A DNA stretch of 64,000 bases. It comes from Geobacillus genomosp. 3 (GTDB lineage: Bacteria; Bacillota; Bacilli; Bacillales; Anoxybacillaceae). A program made the position numbers and the translations under genes. Location of the stretch: the NCBI RefSeq assembly GCF_000445995.2, contig NC_022080.4, positions 256,001 to 320,000 on the forward strand, given 5' to 3'. The notes under the pieces were generated by a model, which was not told the DNA's origin, did not search any database, and was given only the letters and a program-made list of their open reading frames with translations. Positions 1-10,933 of the stretch are shown here, piece after piece (the first letter of the stretch is position 1; each line of letters begins with the position of its first letter).

Positions 1-307
<307 letters not shown>

Positions 308-360
308 AACAAGAAAAGTGGAAGCGCCGCGGCTTCTTCCCAAAACGGTTATCTAGTTTT

Positions 361-418
361 GAAGGAATGAATTTCCTTCTTGACATCGTTTGTTTTTTAA
401 GTATAATAAATGATGTCA
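361..418 (+). promoter_or_regulatory. 23S-5S spacer with hairpins and a promoter-like pair
   Basis: The spacer contains a small hairpin (GAAGGA/TCCTTC, 361-379). An 8-bp inverted repeat follows, TTGACATC at 380-387 and GATGTCAA at 411-418. The same bases read as a sigma-A promoter: TTGACA at 380-385, a 16-bp gap, and TATAAT at 402-407. It may be an rRNA processing stem, an internal promoter that makes extra 5S rRNA, or both. Which role is real cannot be decided from sequence. Confidence 0.45.
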
Positions 419-433
419 AAACTGAATCGCTTG

Positions 434-550
<117 letters not shown>

Positions 551-554
551 AGGC

Positions 555-590
555 AAAAATGAGGGAGCTGTTTGGTTCTCTCATTTTTTT
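555..590 (+). terminator. rRNA operon terminator
   Basis: An 11-bp stem (AATGAGGGAGC pairing with GGTTCTCTCATT, including two G-U pairs) is followed by seven T residues. It lies directly after 5S, and no tRNA gene follows. Confidence 0.9.
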
Positions 591-715
591 GCCTATTTCG
601 AATGAGTCATTTTTAATGACGCCATTTTAAATCCTCTCCCCCAAAATGTAAAGCGTGATCATCGTTTCCTAGACCCCCTTTTTCATAAAACGATAGGAAA
701 CGGAAACTCGCGAAA

Positions 716-752
716 GGGTGTCCTGCACGGCATGGGACACCCTCTTTTTTTT
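716..752 (+). terminator. GGGTGTCC/GGACACCC hairpin with T-run
   Basis: An 8-bp perfect stem (716-723 with 735-742) has an 11-nt loop and is followed by a long T-run on the plus strand. It lies just past the 3' end of the minus-strand heat-shock gene, so the T-run is on the wrong strand to end that gene well. It belongs to a set of three similar hairpins in this window (see 14464-14485 and 56421-56445). Confidence 0.6.
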
Positions 753-771
753 ATTATGCAGCGGTTGGCGG

Positions 772-1215
772 TTACTCGCCTTTTTTGATGACTATTTTCT
801 TTTTTGGCTCTTCGGGAATGAGTCGGTGTAAGTGGATGAAGAGCAGGCCGTTATGGTATGTCGCCTCGATGCGGTCTTCTTTTACCGGGAACGGCAATGG
901 GACGGTTTTTTCAAACCGGCCTTGGAAAATGCCTTCCTCCACTAAATCAAACCCTTTAAAGTTGAGATTGATCGTCGCCTTCACTTCCAGCGTCTTGTGT
1001 AATACATACACTTCCGCATCCTCGATTTTTTCCAGTCCGGGAAGGCTGATGACAATGAGTAATTCGTGGTTTTTTTTGTAAATGTTCATGCCTGATGATG
1101 GTTTGTTTGATGACGACAGCAGCGGCTGAATGCTTCCCCAAAAATCGTTTTGGAAAAATTGCTGCCAATGCTTTGTCCAATCGGAAAACGGTGTGAACGG
1201 GTTTTCATTAGCCAT
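772..1215 (-). CDS. Small heat-shock protein (Hsp20/alpha-crystallin family)
   Basis: A 147-residue protein with an Hsp20-like core. The hydrophobic strand pattern ELLIVISLPGLEKIED is followed by the strand block FEKTVPLPFPVKEDRIEATYHNGLLFIHL, the usual position of the alpha-crystallin domain end with its G-x-L motif (here GLL). The lysine-rich tail KKKIVIKK follows. Such proteins hold unfolded proteins as ATP-independent chaperones, and some Bacillus members act in the spore coat. I chose the ATG at 1215 because GGAGGAGGG lies about 8 nt upstream; an upstream in-frame ATG at 1260 has no such site. It is divergent from the purine operon. Confidence 0.85.
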   Translation of the reverse strand: MANENPFTPFSDWTKHWQQFFQNDFWGSIQPLLSSSNKPSSGMNIYKKNHELLIVISLPGLEKIEDAEVYVLHKTLEVKATINLNFKGFDLVEEGIFQGRFEKTVPLPFPVKEDRIEATYHNGLLFIHLHRLIPEEPKKKIVIKKGE

Positions 1216-1278
1216 GGCGTTTCCCTCCTCCGCTCCTTCATCATATGCTTTCCCATTCATTTGGTGATTCGAAAAACA

Positions 1279-1312
1279 CGAACATTTCCTTTCCTATAAT
1301 ATCAAATGTTCG
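1279..1312. promoter_or_regulatory. Paired PurBox (PurR operator)
   Basis: A perfect inverted repeat, CGAACATTT at 1279-1287 and AAATGTTCG at 1304-1312, has 16 bp between the arms. In Bacillus the purine repressor PurR binds two such boxes as a palindrome with a 16-17 bp gap. The site sits just upstream of the purE promoter and downstream (in its own direction) of nothing else, so it most likely controls the purine operon. Repression is relieved by PRPP in the known system. Confidence 0.9.
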
Positions 1313-1320
1313 ATTTTACC

Positions 1321-1350
1321 TTGACATGATGCTAAAAAACCTGCTAATAT
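1321..1350 (+). promoter_or_regulatory. purE operon promoter
   Basis: TTGACA at 1321-1326 and TAATAT at 1345-1350 are separated by 18 bp. This places transcription start near 1357, just before the riboswitch aptamer and just after the PurBox pair. Confidence 0.75.
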
Positions 1351-1379
1351 AAAAGTAACTTCATTGTGTACAAAAGTAT

Positions 1380-1451
1380 CCCTCATATAATTTTGGGAAT
1401 ATGGCCCAAAAGTCTCTACCCAATCACCGTAAATGATTGGACTATGAGGGG
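1380..1451 (+). promoter_or_regulatory. Guanine (purine) riboswitch aptamer
   Basis: A canonical purine aptamer: P1 strands CCCTCATA and TATGAGGGG, the J1/2 AATTTTG-type entry, P2 around TTTTGGG/CCCAAAA, J2/3 TCTCTACC, and P3 with the CACCGTAAATG loop. The P3-P1 junction reads GGACTATGAG. A C at the specificity position (GACTATG) is typical of guanine/hypoxanthine binders; adenine binders have GATTATG. Ligand binding should favour the terminator at 1494-1546. Confidence 0.95.
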
Positions 1452-1493
1452 AAGGATCGGTTTTGGCTTTTTGCACATCGGTGGATGTAAGAG

Positions 1494-1546
1494 CCCGGAA
1501 CGATGCTTTCCCTCGCTTACAAGAGGGAATGTATGTTCCGGGTTTT
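1494..1546 (+). terminator. Riboswitch expression-platform terminator
   Basis: CCCGGAAC at 1494-1501 pairs with GTTCCGGG at 1535-1542, followed by TTTTGTT. An inner stem (TTTCCCTC/GAGGGAA) strengthens it. It lies between the aptamer and purE and is the expected off-switch when guanine is abundant. Confidence 0.85.
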
Positions 1547-1578
1547 GTTATGTTTATTAAAGTTAAGGAGTGGAACGC

Positions 1579-2067
1579 ATGGGCCCTCTAGTTGGAGTGA
1601 TCATGGGAAGCCATTCGGACTGGGAAACGATGAAACACGCCTGTGCTATTCTTGAAGAATTAGGCGTCTCATTTGAGAAAAAAGTCGTATCGGCGCATCG
1701 GACGCCGGATGAAATGTTTCGCTATGCGGAAACGGCAGAAGAGCGGGGGATAAAAGTGATCATTGCCGGAGCCGGTGGGGCGGCTCATTTGCCGGGAATG
1801 ATTGCGGCAAAAACGACGTTGCCGGTCATCGGCGTGCCAGTGCAGTCGAAAGCGTTGAACGGGTTGGATTCGTTATTGTCGATCGTGCAAATGCCGGGCG
1901 GGGTGCCGGTGGCGACGGTGGCGATCGGCAAGGCGGGGGCGACGAACGCAGGGCTGCTTGCAGTGTCGATCGTTGGACTGTTTGAGCCGCGCTATATGGA
2001 GGCGCTCAAAGCGCGGCGGGAGGCGATTCGAAAACAAGTAGTAGAAAGCAGTGATCAGCTTGACTAA
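1579..2067 (+). CDS. purE: N5-carboxyaminoimidazole ribonucleotide mutase
   Basis: PurE converts N5-CAIR to CAIR in de novo IMP synthesis. The 162-residue protein has the class I signature GSxSDxxxM (here GSHSDWETM), the SAHRTP motif and the [11 protein letters not shown] loop. The start is the ATG at 1579, 8 nt after AAGGAG; an in-frame GTG at 1570 overlaps that site and is rejected. It is the first gene of the purine operon and overlaps purK by 17 nt. Confidence 0.97.
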   Translation: MGPLVGVIMGSHSDWETMKHACAILEELGVSFEKKVVSAHRTPDEMFRYAETAEERGIKVIIAGAGGAAHLPGMIAAKTTLPVIGVPVQSKALNGLDSLLSIVQMPGGVPVATVAIGKAGATNAGLLAVSIVGLFEPRYMEALKARREAIRKQVVESSDQLD

Positions 2068-3208
2068 GCGAAGGATTGTTCCGGGACAGACGATCGGTAT
2101 TATCGGCGGGGGACAGCTTGGGCGGATGATGGCTTTGGCGGCGCGTGAGATGGGGTTTCGCATCGCTGTGCTTGATCCGACGCCTGATTCCCCGTGCGGG
2201 CAAGTGGCGGATGTCGAAATTACGGCAGCGTACGATGATCTGAATGCTATTGCGAAACTGGCGCAGGTGAGCGATGTGATTACGTACGAATTTGAAAACA
2301 TTGATGCGCGGGCGCTTGCGTGGTTGGAGGCCAACGCCTATGTCCCGCAAGGAAGCCGGCTGTTGGCGGTGACGCAAGACCGGGCGCTCGAGAAGGCGGC
2401 GATTGTCGAAGCTGGGTTGCCGGTGGCGCCGTATAGGGAAGTGGACGGATGGGATGAGTTGGAGCAAGCCGTTGCCATGATCGGCTTTCCGTGCGTATTG
2501 AAAACGCGGCGCGGCGGCTACGATGGAAAAGGGCAATATGTGCTGCGCAGCCGAGAGGATGTGGAAAAGGCGGCCGCATTGCTTCGAATTGGCCCATGTC
2601 TTTTGGAAGGCTGGGTGCCGTTTGTAAAAGAAATATCGGTGATTGTGGCGAGAAATGTAGACGGGGAGACGGCTGTTTTTCCGGTGGCGGAAAATATTCA
2701 TGTCGAAAACATTTTGCATCAAACGATCGTTCCAGCTCGCATTCCGAAAGATATCCAACAGCGGGCGGTCTGTTATGCCGAGACGTTGGCAGCGTCGTTT
2801 TCGCTTGTCGGGACGCTGGCGGTCGAAATGTTTTTGACAGCGAACGGGGATATTTATATTAATGAGTTGGCCCCTAGACCGCACAACTCGGGTCATTATA
2901 CAATCAATGCATGTGCGACGTCGCAGTTCGCCCAGCACATCCGTGCGGTCTGCAACTGGCCGCTCGGCTCGACGGAGTTGTTGAAGCCGGCCGTGATGGT
3001 GAATCTTTTAGGGGAGCACGTCGAGCCGGCCATCGGACAGATCGAGTCGCTTGGCGGCGCGGCCTACCTTCATTTATACGGCAAGCATGAGGCGAAGCCA
3101 AAGCGGAAAATGGGCCATGTGACCGTACTGGCAGACGATGTGGAGGAAGCGCTGGCGCGAATCGAGTCGTGGCAAATTTGGCAAGATCGGAGGCTGGAAC
3201 GAAGATGA
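2051..3208 (+). CDS. purK: N5-carboxyaminoimidazole ribonucleotide synthase (ATPase subunit)
   Basis: PurK carboxylates AIR with bicarbonate and ATP to give N5-CAIR, the substrate of PurE. The N-terminal nucleotide-binding motif [12 protein letters not shown] is followed by an ATP-grasp core ([12 protein letters not shown] loop) and the metal-binding segment [16 protein letters not shown]. At 385 residues it is near the family norm. The GTG at 2051 lies within the end of purE; a TTG at 2060 is possible, so the exact start is uncertain. Its stop overlaps the purB start as ATGA. Confidence 0.95.
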   Translation: MISLTKRRIVPGQTIGIIGGGQLGRMMALAAREMGFRIAVLDPTPDSPCGQVADVEITAAYDDLNAIAKLAQVSDVITYEFENIDARALAWLEANAYVPQGSRLLAVTQDRALEKAAIVEAGLPVAPYREVDGWDELEQAVAMIGFPCVLKTRRGGYDGKGQYVLRSREDVEKAAALLRIGPCLLEGWVPFVKEISVIVARNVDGETAVFPVAENIHVENILHQTIVPARIPKDIQQRAVCYAETLAASFSLVGTLAVEMFLTANGDIYINELAPRPHNSGHYTINACATSQFAQHIRAVCNWPLGSTELLKPAVMVNLLGEHVEPAIGQIESLGGAAYLHLYGKHEAKPKRKMGHVTVLADDVEEALARIESWQIWQDRRLERR

Positions 3209-4500
3209 TTGAACGCTACACGAGACCGGAAATGGGAGCGATTTGGACGGAGGAAAACCGCTTTAAGGCGTGGCTTGAGGTGGAGCTGCTTGCCTGCGAA
3301 GCGTGGGCCGAACTTGGCGTCATTCCGAAAGAGGACGTCCGTCGCCTACGGGAAAACGCGTCATTTGACATCCGCCGCATTAAGGAAATCGAGGAAGAAA
3401 CACGTCATGACGTCGTGGCGTTTACGCGTGCAGTTTCGGAGACGCTCGGCGAGGAACGGAAATGGGTGCACTACGGGCTGACGTCAACCGATGTTGTTGA
3501 CACAGCGCTCGGCTATTTGTTAAAACAGGCGAACGCGATTTTGCGGCGCGATTTGGAAAACTTCATTCAAATATTGAAAGAGAAAGCGCGCGAACATAAA
3601 TATACGGTCATGATGGGGCGCACGCACGGCGTCCATGCCGAACCGACGACGTTCGGGCTCAAGCTGGCGCTTTGGTACGCGGAAATGGAGCGGAATTTGG
3701 CGCGGTTTAACCAAGCGGCGGAGATGGTTGAAGTCGGGAAAATTTCCGGTGCGGTTGGCACATATGCGAACATCGATCCGTTTGTCGAACAGTATGTGTG
3801 CGAGAAGCTCGGGCTGACGCCGGCGCCGATCTCAACACAAACGCTTCAGCGCGACCGCCACGCCTACTATATGGCAACATTGGCGCTCATTGCGACGTCG
3901 ATTGAGAAGTTCGCCGTGGAAATTCGCGGTCTGCAAAAAAGTGAGGTTCGTGAGGTCGAAGAGTTTTTCGCGAAAGGGCAAAAAGGCTCATCGGCGATGC
4001 CGCATAAACGCAACCCGATCGGCTCGGAAAATATGACCGGGATGGCGCGTGTCATCCGCGGCTATATGGTGACGGCGTACGAAAATGTGCCGCTTTGGCA
4101 TGAGCGCGACATTTCCCATTCCTCGGCGGAACGCATCATTTTGCCAGATGCGACGATCGCCTTGAACTATATGTTGAACCGGTTTGCCAACATCGTGAAA
4201 CACTTGCTTGTCTATCCGGAGAACATGAAGAAAAATATGGAGCGCACGTTCGGCCTTATTTATTCGCAACGCGTGTTGCTGGCGCTCATTGACAAAGGGA
4301 TGACGCGCGAGGAGGCGTACGATTTGGTGCAGCCGAAAGCGATGGAAGCATGGGAGCGACAAGTGCCGTTCCGCCCGTTGCTTGAGGCGGACGAACGGAT
4401 TACAAACCGGCTCACTAGCGAAGAGCTTGATAACTGTTTTGACTATCGTCATCATTTGAAGCATGTCGATACGATTTTTGCCCGCTTAGGATTGGATTGA
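3205..4500 (+). CDS. purB: Adenylosuccinate lyase
   Basis: PurB catalyses two fumarate-releasing steps, SAICAR to AICAR and adenylosuccinate to AMP. The 431-residue protein carries the superfamily signature [11 protein letters not shown] (SS-x-MPxKxNP) on the flexible catalytic loop, plus the [11 protein letters not shown] and [11 protein letters not shown] motifs of the tripartite active site. The ATG at 3205 overlaps the purK stop and has GGAGG upstream. The length equals that of the B. subtilis enzyme as I recall it. Confidence 0.97.
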   Translation: MIERYTRPEMGAIWTEENRFKAWLEVELLACEAWAELGVIPKEDVRRLRENASFDIRRIKEIEEETRHDVVAFTRAVSETLGEERKWVHYGLTSTDVVDTALGYLLKQANAILRRDLENFIQILKEKAREHKYTVMMGRTHGVHAEPTTFGLKLALWYAEMERNLARFNQAAEMVEVGKISGAVGTYANIDPFVEQYVCEKLGLTPAPISTQTLQRDRHAYYMATLALIATSIEKFAVEIRGLQKSEVREVEEFFAKGQKGSSAMPHKRNPIGSENMTGMARVIRGYMVTAYENVPLWHERDISHSSAERIILPDATIALNYMLNRFANIVKHLLVYPENMKKNMERTFGLIYSQRVLLALIDKGMTREEAYDLVQPKAMEAWERQVPFRPLLEADERITNRLTSEELDNCFDYRHHLKHVDTIFARLGLD

Positions 4501-4574
4501 GCAGAAAACGGCTGGCTTTGGCCAGCTGATTATGCGGAAAATTTTTAATCTTCTGGATAATGGAGGCGTGCACG

Positions 4575-5303
4575 ATGCCGACAAAACAACAGTTGCTGTA
4601 TGAAGGAAAAGCGAAAAAAATTTATGCGACCGATGAGTCCGGCGTGCTTTGGGTCGAGTACAAAGACAGCGCGACCGCGTTTAATGGCGAAAAAAAGGCG
4701 ACGATCGCCGGCAAAGGGCGGCTCAATAACGAGATTTCCAGCTTATTGTTTTTGAAATTGCGCGAAGCGGGAATCGCCAATCATTTTATTGAAAAGCTAT
4801 CACCGACTGAGCAGCTCGTCCAACAGGTGACGATCATCCCGCTTGAGGTGGTCGTACGCAATGTTGTCGCGGGCAGCTTAGCGAAGCGCATCGGCTTGGC
4901 GGAAGGAACGCCGCTTGAAACGCCGCTTGTCGAGTTTTACTACAAAAACGATGATCTTGGCGATCCGCTGCTGCTTGAAGACCATATTGCAATTTTGAAA
5001 CTCGCTAACCGCGAGGAGATCGATCAGTTGAAACGAAAAGCGCTCAAGGTGAACGAAGTGTTAGGCGGCCATTTTGCGGAACGAAATGTAAGATTAATTG
5101 ATTTTAAGCTTGAATTTGGCCGCACAGCAGACGGGGAGATCGTTTTAGCCGACGAGGTTTCCCCTGATACGTGCCGGCTGTGGGACGCTGACACGAATGA
5201 GAAGTTCGATAAAGATGTGTTCCGCCGTGACCTTGGCAGCTTGACAGAGGCGTATGAAGTCATTTTACAACGGTTAGGGGGAGAATCGGCATGTATAAAG
5301 TAA
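4575..5303 (+). CDS. purC: SAICAR synthase (phosphoribosylaminoimidazole-succinocarboxamide synthase)
   Basis: PurC joins aspartate to CAIR using ATP. The N-terminus YEGKAKKIYAT is the usual glycine-rich ATP segment, and VVVRNVVAGSLAKR and DEVSPDTCRLWD are the family signatures. It has 242 residues. I chose the ATG at 4575 because GGAGG lies 8 nt upstream; the ATG at 4560 overlaps that site. A 74-nt gap separates it from purB and holds a small GCTGGC/GCCAGC hairpin without a T-run. Confidence 0.97.
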   Translation: MPTKQQLLYEGKAKKIYATDESGVLWVEYKDSATAFNGEKKATIAGKGRLNNEISSLLFLKLREAGIANHFIEKLSPTEQLVQQVTIIPLEVVVRNVVAGSLAKRIGLAEGTPLETPLVEFYYKNDDLGDPLLLEDHIAILKLANREEIDQLKRKALKVNEVLGGHFAERNVRLIDFKLEFGRTADGEIVLADEVSPDTCRLWDADTNEKFDKDVFRRDLGSLTEAYEVILQRLGGESACIK

Positions 5304-5545
5304 AAGTGTATGTGACGTTGCGTGAAAGTGTGTTGGATCCGCAAGGGACCGCGGTGAAAGGGGCGCTTCACAGCTTGTCGTATACGGAAGTGAAAGACGT
5401 GCGGATCGGCAAATTTATGGAACTGATGATCGAAAAAAGCGACCGCGACCTTGATGAGATGGTCCGTGAAATGTGTGAGAAATTGCTGTCCAACCCGGTC
5501 ATTGAAGATTACCGCTACGAAATTGAGGAGGCCGTCGCCCGATGA
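5291..5545 (+). CDS. purS: Phosphoribosylformylglycinamidine synthase, PurS subunit
   Basis: PurS is the small structural subunit of the PurSQL FGAM synthase complex and helps channel ammonia between PurQ and PurL. The 84-residue sequence has the family pattern [21 protein letters not shown] and the GKFMEL segment. It overlaps the end of purC by 13 nt and the start of purQ by 4 nt, consistent with translational coupling. Confidence 0.95.
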   Translation: MYKVKVYVTLRESVLDPQGTAVKGALHSLSYTEVKDVRIGKFMELMIEKSDRDLDEMVREMCEKLLSNPVIEDYRYEIEEAVAR

Positions 5546-6228
5546 AGTTTGCCGTCATTGTGTTTCCGGGATCGAATTGCGACGTCGATATGTACCATGC
5601 GATCGCCGATGAGCTTGGCGAGGAAGTCGAATATGTCTGGCATGATGAGGACAACTTAGACCGGTTTGACGCCATTTTGCTTCCGGGCGGCTTTTCGTAC
5701 GGCGATTACTTGCGTTCGGGAGCGATCGCCCGCTTTTCGAAGGTGATGACCGCCGTCAAGCAAGCGGCTGACGCCGGAAAACCGGTGCTTGGCGTGTGCA
5801 ACGGGTTTCAAATTTTGCTTGAAGCCGGCTTGCTTCCTGGGGCGATGCGCCGCAATCAAGAGTTGAAGTTCATCTGCCGGCCGGTGCAGCTTGTTGTGGA
5901 AAACAACGGAACGATGTTTACGTCTGCCTACGACAAAGGGGAAGTCATTACGATTCCCATCGCCCATGGCGAAGGAAATTATTATTGCGATGAACAGACG
6001 CTGAAGCGCTTAGTGGAAAACAAGCAAATCGTGTTCCGCTACCACGGCGAAAACCCGAACGGCAGTTTAATGGATATTGCGGGCATCGTCAATGAGCGGG
6101 GCAATGTGCTTGGCATGATGCCGCATCCGGAGCGGGCGGTCGACGCCTTGCTCGGCAGCGCGGACGGACTGAAACTATTCCGATCGATCGTCAACTATTG
6201 GAGGGAGACGCATGTCGTTACTGCTTGA
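5542..6228 (+). CDS. purQ: Phosphoribosylformylglycinamidine synthase, glutaminase subunit
   Basis: A class I glutamine amidotransferase of 228 residues that supplies ammonia to PurL. It contains the nucleophile elbow GVCNGFQ (catalytic Cys) and the HPERA segment that holds the catalytic His. The FPGSNCD N-terminal motif is typical of PurQ. Its start overlaps purS as ATGA, and its end overlaps purL by 17 nt. Confidence 0.97.
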   Translation: MKFAVIVFPGSNCDVDMYHAIADELGEEVEYVWHDEDNLDRFDAILLPGGFSYGDYLRSGAIARFSKVMTAVKQAADAGKPVLGVCNGFQILLEAGLLPGAMRRNQELKFICRPVQLVVENNGTMFTSAYDKGEVITIPIAHGEGNYYCDEQTLKRLVENKQIVFRYHGENPNGSLMDIAGIVNERGNVLGMMPHPERAVDALLGSADGLKLFRSIVNYWRETHVVTA

Positions 6229-8440
6229 GCCGAGTGCGGCGATGATTAAAGAACAAAAACTGTACCGCGAGATGGGATTGACGGATGACGAATTTGCGCG
6301 CATTGAAGCGATTTTAGGACGGCTGCCGAACTACACGGAAACCGGCATTTTTTCGGTGATGTGGTCGGAGCATTGCAGCTATAAAAATTCCAAGCCGGTG
6401 CTCAAAAAATTCCCAACTGACGGCCCGCACGTGCTGCAGGGACCGGGGGAAGGCGCTGGAATCGTCGATATTGGCGACGGATTGGCGGTGGCGTTTAAAA
6501 TCGAAAGCCATAACCATCCGTCAGCGATCGAGCCGTATCAAGGGGCGGCGACCGGAGTCGGCGGCATTATCCGTGACGTCTTCTCAATGGGGGCGCGGCC
6601 GATCGCGCTGCTCAATTCGCTTCGGTTTGGCGAACTGACATCGCCGCGTGTGAAATATTTGTTTGAACATGTCGTCGCCGGCATTGCCGGGTATGGCAAC
6701 TGCATCGGCATCCCTACCGTCGGCGGTGAAGTCCAGTTTGACCCGTCGTATGAAGGGAATCCGCTTGTCAACGCCATGTGTGTTGGGATCATCCGCCATG
6801 AAGACATTCAACGCGGCGTAGCGACCGGAGTTGGCAATACGGTCATGTACGTCGGGGCGAAAACGGGCCGCGACGGCATCCATGGGGCGACGTTCGCGTC
6901 AGAAGAGTTAAGCGAACAATCGGAAGCGAAGCGCCCGGCTGTGCAAGTCGGCGACCCGTTTATGGAAAAACTATTGCTAGAAGCGTGCCTAGAGGCGGTC
7001 AAGTCCGATGCGCTTGTCGGCATTCAAGATATGGGCGCCGCGGGGCTCACGAGTTCGTCCGCCGAGATGGCAAGCAAAGGCGGCTTTGGCATCGAGATGA
7101 ATTTGGATCTCGTCCCGCAGCGCGAGACTGGCATGACGCCGTATGAAATGATGCTCTCGGAATCGCAGGAACGGATGCTGCTTGTCGTCAAGCAAGGGCG
7201 TGAAGACGAAATCGCCGCGATTTTTGCCAAGTACGGGTTGGAAGCAAAAGCGATCGGCAAAGTCACGGATGACAAAATGCTTCGTCTCTGGTTCCGCGGC
7301 GAGGTGGCGGCGGAAATTCCAGTCGACGCCTTGGCGAAAGACGCGCCGGTTTACTATAAGCCGTCGAAAGAGCCGGCCTATTACCGTGAATTTCAGGCGA
7401 TGGCGCCGTACATTCCGGTGATCGAAGACTACAACGACACATTGCTTGGGCTGCTCGCCCGACCGACGATCGCCAGCAAAGAATGGGTGTACGACCAATA
7501 TGACTACATGGTGCGGACGAACACAGTCGTCGCCCCAGGATCAGATGCGGCGGTTGTGCGCATCCGCGGCACGAATAAGGCGCTCGCGCTGACCACAGAT
7601 TGCAATTCGCGCTATTTGTATTTGGACCCCGAGATGGGTGGGAAAATCGCTGTGGCCGAAGCGGCACGCAACGTTGTTTGTTCGGGGGCGAAGCCGCTCG
7701 CGATTACCGATTGCCTTAACTTTGGCAGCCCGGAAAAGCCGGAGATTTTTTGGCAGCTTGAAAAAGCGGTTGACGGGATGAGCGAAGCATGCCGCGTGTT
7801 TGAAACGCCGGTGACAGGCGGAAACGTCTCCCTTTACAATGAGACAAATGGTGAGGCGATCTATCCGACGCCGGTGGTCGGTATGGTCGGACTTATTGAC
7901 GATCTTTCCCATATTACAACGCAATCGTTTAAGCAAGAAGGCGACTTGATCTACGTGATCGGTGAGGCGAAGCCGGAGTTTGGCGGCAGCGAGTTGCAAA
8001 AATGGCTGGAGGGCCGCATTTTCGGCAAAGCGCCGGAGCTCGATTTGACGGTCGAAGCGAGACGCCAGCGCCAGCTGTTGACGGCGATCCGCGCCGGAGT
8101 CGTGGCGTCGGCACACGATGTGGCTGAAGGCGGATTGGCAGTCGCGCTTGCTGAATGTGTCATCGGAGCCGATGGGCTTGGGGCGAATGTGACGATTAGC
8201 GGCGATGTGACGAGCGAACTGTTCAGTGAAACGCAATCGCGTTTTGTCGTGTCGGTGAAAAAAGAACACCAAGAAGCGTTTGAACAGCTTGTGGAAGCGA
8301 AACGGATCGGTGAAGTGACAGGCGACGGCATCTTGACAGTAAACGGGGAACAGGAGGAAACGTTTATCCGCCTTTCGGTTGACGAGATGCGAAACGTCTG
8401 GAAAGGGGCTATTCCATGCTTGCTGAAATCAAAGGATTGA
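6212..8440 (+). CDS. purL: Phosphoribosylformylglycinamidine synthase, synthetase subunit
   Basis: PurL converts FGAR, ATP and ammonia to FGAM. The 742-residue length equals that of B. subtilis small-type PurL as I recall. Two AIRS-like halves are visible: [11 protein letters not shown] and [22 protein letters not shown] in the first, and [13 protein letters not shown] with [15 protein letters not shown] in the second. The purS-purQ-purL order is the Gram-positive split form of the single large enzyme of enteric bacteria. Confidence 0.97.
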   Translation: MSLLLEPSAAMIKEQKLYREMGLTDDEFARIEAILGRLPNYTETGIFSVMWSEHCSYKNSKPVLKKFPTDGPHVLQGPGEGAGIVDIGDGLAVAFKIESHNHPSAIEPYQGAATGVGGIIRDVFSMGARPIALLNSLRFGELTSPRVKYLFEHVVAGIAGYGNCIGIPTVGGEVQFDPSYEGNPLVNAMCVGIIRHEDIQRGVATGVGNTVMYVGAKTGRDGIHGATFASEELSEQSEAKRPAVQVGDPFMEKLLLEACLEAVKSDALVGIQDMGAAGLTSSSAEMASKGGFGIEMNLDLVPQRETGMTPYEMMLSESQERMLLVVKQGREDEIAAIFAKYGLEAKAIGKVTDDKMLRLWFRGEVAAEIPVDALAKDAPVYYKPSKEPAYYREFQAMAPYIPVIEDYNDTLLGLLARPTIASKEWVYDQYDYMVRTNTVVAPGSDAAVVRIRGTNKALALTTDCNSRYLYLDPEMGGKIAVAEAARNVVCSGAKPLAITDCLNFGSPEKPEIFWQLEKAVDGMSEACRVFETPVTGGNVSLYNETNGEAIYPTPVVGMVGLIDDLSHITTQSFKQEGDLIYVIGEAKPEFGGSELQKWLEGRIFGKAPELDLTVEARRQRQLLTAIRAGVVASAHDVAEGGLAVALAECVIGADGLGANVTISGDVTSELFSETQSRFVVSVKKEHQEAFEQLVEAKRIGEVTGDGILTVNGEQEETFIRLSVDEMRNVWKGAIPCLLKSKD

Positions 8441-9828
8441 ACGAGGAGTGCGGTATTTTCGGCATTTGGGGACATGAGGACGCCGCCAAGCTCACGTATT
8501 ACGGGCTCCACAGCTTGCAGCACCGCGGCCAGGAAGGAGCGGGCATCGTTGTGGCATGCGGCGGTCACTTATCCGGCTATAAAGGTCTCGGCTTAGTGAC
8601 AGAGGTGTTCCAAAGCGGGACGCTCGATGTGCTTCACGGGCCGGCGGCGATCGGCCATGTCCGTTATTCGACGGCGGGCGGAGGCGGTTATGAAAACGTT
8701 CAGCCGCTTTTGTTCCGCTCACAGACAGGTTCGATGGCGCTTGCCCATAACGGCAACTTGACGAACGCTCTTGAACTGAAACTGTCACTCGAAGCGCAAG
8801 GGAGCATTTTTCAGACGACATCGGATACGGAAGTGTTCGCCCATCTCATCCGCCGCAGTCAGGCGTCAACGTTTGTCGGGCAAGTGAAAGAGGCGCTCAG
8901 CCAGATTGAAGGGGCGTTTGCGTTTTTGTTGCTGACGGAAGAGGCGCTTTATGTTGCGCTCGATCCGCACGGCTTCCGGCCGCTGTCGCTCGGCCGTCTC
9001 GGTTCGGCGTATGTCGTCGCTTCGGAAACGTGTGCGTTTGATGTCATCGGTGCTGCGTACGAGCGTGAAGTGGCACCCGGCGAACTGCTTATCATCAACG
9101 GGGAAGGAGTGCGTTCGGAACGGTTTGCCCCGGAGCGGCCCCGATCCATTTGCAGCATGGAATACATTTACTTCGCCCGCCCGGACAGCCATGTCGATGG
9201 CATCAACATCCATACTGCAAGGAAAAATTTAGGAAAACGACTGGCGCTCGAAGCGCCGGCTGACGCTGACATTGTCACCGGCGTGCCGGACTCGAGCATT
9301 TCCGTCGCTATCGGTTATGCGGAAGCGAGCGGCATCCCGTATGAATTAGGGCTCATCAAAAACCGTTACGTCGGCCGGACGTTCATCCAGCCGTCACAAG
9401 CGTTGCGTGAACAAGGAGTAAAAATGAAGCTGTCGCCGGTGCGCGGTGTGGTGGCTGGCAAGCGGGTCGTGATGGTTGACGATTCAATCGTGCGCGGGAC
9501 GACAAGCCGGCGTATTGTGACGATGCTCCGCGAGGCAGGGGCTGTAGAAGTGCATGTGCGTATCAGTGCGCCGCCGATCACCCACCCTTGTTTTTACGGC
9601 ATTGATACGTCATCGAGAGAAGAACTGATCGCAGCAAAACATTCAGTAGAAGAGATCCGACGTTTGATCGGCGCTGATTCGTTGGCATTTCTCAGCAAGG
9701 AAGGAATGATGACGGCGATCGGACGTCCAGATGTCTCGCCGCAGCGCGGGCAATGTTTGGCATGTTTTACCGGCCAATATCCGACCCGCGTCGGCCAAGT
9801 CACCCGGCCGTGCTTAACGGTGAAATAA
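8416..9828 (+). CDS. purF: Amidophosphoribosyltransferase
   Basis: PurF makes 5-phosphoribosylamine from PRPP and glutamine, the committed and feedback-controlled step. The 11-residue propeptide ending NEE precedes the nucleophile Cys12 ([10 protein letters not shown]). The PRPP loop [13 protein letters not shown] is present near the C-terminal third. Cysteines in the C-terminal half (around [11 protein letters not shown] and GQCLACFTG) fit the [4Fe-4S] cluster of Bacillus-type enzymes. It overlaps purL by 25 nt. Confidence 0.97.
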   Translation: MLAEIKGLNEECGIFGIWGHEDAAKLTYYGLHSLQHRGQEGAGIVVACGGHLSGYKGLGLVTEVFQSGTLDVLHGPAAIGHVRYSTAGGGGYENVQPLLFRSQTGSMALAHNGNLTNALELKLSLEAQGSIFQTTSDTEVFAHLIRRSQASTFVGQVKEALSQIEGAFAFLLLTEEALYVALDPHGFRPLSLGRLGSAYVVASETCAFDVIGAAYEREVAPGELLIINGEGVRSERFAPERPRSICSMEYIYFARPDSHVDGINIHTARKNLGKRLALEAPADADIVTGVPDSSISVAIGYAEASGIPYELGLIKNRYVGRTFIQPSQALREQGVKMKLSPVRGVVAGKRVVMVDDSIVRGTTSRRIVTMLREAGAVEVHVRISAPPITHPCFYGIDTSSREELIAAKHSVEEIRRLIGADSLAFLSKEGMMTAIGRPDVSPQRGQCLACFTGQYPTRVGQVTRPCLTVK

Positions 9829-9892
9829 CATCTGAACGGAAACGCGATCATGTTCGAAGCTGGCCGCATGGCCGTCAAAGGGAGGATTAAAT

Positions 9893-10933
9893 GTGGCAAA
9901 CGCATACAAACAAGCAGGGGTTGACATTGAGGCCGGCTATCAGGCGGTCACCTTGATGAAACAGCACGTGCAAAAAACGATGCGTCCGGAAGTGTTGGGC
10001 GGAATCGGCGGGTTTGGCGGCTTGTTTGATTTATCGGCGCTTGGCTACCGGCAGCCGGTGCTTGTATCTGGCACGGATGGCGTCGGGACGAAGCTGAAAC
10101 TGGCGTTTTTGTTGGATCGTCACGATACGATCGGGATTGACTGCGTGGCGATGTGTGTCAATGACATCGTGGTGCAAGGGGCAGAACCGCTCTTTTTCCT
10201 CGATTATATCGCCTGCGGCAAAGCAATGCCGGAAAAAATCGCTGCCATTGTCAAAGGGGTGGCCGATGGTTGCGTGGAAGCCGGTTGTGCATTGATTGGC
10301 GGGGAAACGGCAGAAATGCCGGGAATGTATGACGAAAATGAGTATGATTTAGCAGGGTTCGCTGTTGGCATTGCTGAAAAAGAAAAGCTTGTGACCGGAC
10401 AAACGATTCAAGCGGGCGATGCGCTGATCGGACTGCCTTCAAGCGGCTTGCACAGCAACGGCTACTCGCTCGTGCGCCGCATCGTGTTTGACCAAGCGAA
10501 GTTGGAGCTTGATCGCATTTATGAGCCACTTACCGTTCCGCTTGGTGAGGAATTGCTGAAGCCGACGCGCATTTACGCAAAACCGTTGCGTTCGGCGCTC
10601 GGACAGTTTACGATCAAAGGGATGGCGCATATTACCGGCGGCGGATTTATCGAAAACATTCCGCGCATGCTGCCGGATGGACTTGGTGCCCGCATCAACC
10701 GAGGTTCTTGGCCGGTGCTGCCCATTTTTGACTTCCTGCGCGACAAGGGTGGCCTCGAGGAAGAAGAGATGTTTTCGGTGTTTAATATGGGCATTGGCCT
10801 CGTGATGGCCGTCAGTCCGGAAACGGTGGCGCCGCTTGTGAAGTGGTTGGACGAACAAGGCGAGCCATCGTATCTCATTGGCGAAGTTGTTGAAGGAGAG
10901 GGCGTATCGTTTGCCGGAGGGAACGAGGCATGA
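9893..10933 (+). CDS. purM: Phosphoribosylformylglycinamidine cyclo-ligase (AIR synthase)
   Basis: PurM closes the imidazole ring of FGAM to give AIR. The 346-residue protein has the family signatures DIEAGYQAV near the N-terminus, [14 protein letters not shown], and [11 protein letters not shown]. The start is GTG at 9893 with GGGAGG upstream; the nearby ATG at 9891 is out of frame. A 64-nt gap separates it from purF, the widest between purF and purN. Its stop overlaps the purN start as ATGA. Confidence 0.97.
   Translation: MANAYKQAGVDIEAGYQAVTLMKQHVQKTMRPEVLGGIGGFGGLFDLSALGYRQPVLVSGTDGVGTKLKLAFLLDRHDTIGIDCVAMCVNDIVVQGAEPLFFLDYIACGKAMPEKIAAIVKGVADGCVEAGCALIGGETAEMPGMYDENEYDLAGFAVGIAEKEKLVTGQTIQAGDALIGLPSSGLHSNGYSLVRRIVFDQAKLELDRIYEPLTVPLGEELLKPTRIYAKPLRSALGQFTIKGMAHITGGGFIENIPRMLPDGLGARINRGSWPVLPIFDFLRDKGGLEEEEMFSVFNMGIGLVMAVSPETVAPLVKWLDEQGEPSYLIGEVVEGEGVSFAGGNEA

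Noticed and set aside
551..771. tRNA genes after the 5S rRNA
   Set aside because: No cloverleaf or CCA-ending sequence is present; the rRNA terminator follows 5S directly.
2006..2938. Long minus-strand open frame (310 codons) opposite purE and purK
   Set aside because: It is the mirror of the high-GC purK gene, has no ribosome site and no known domain.
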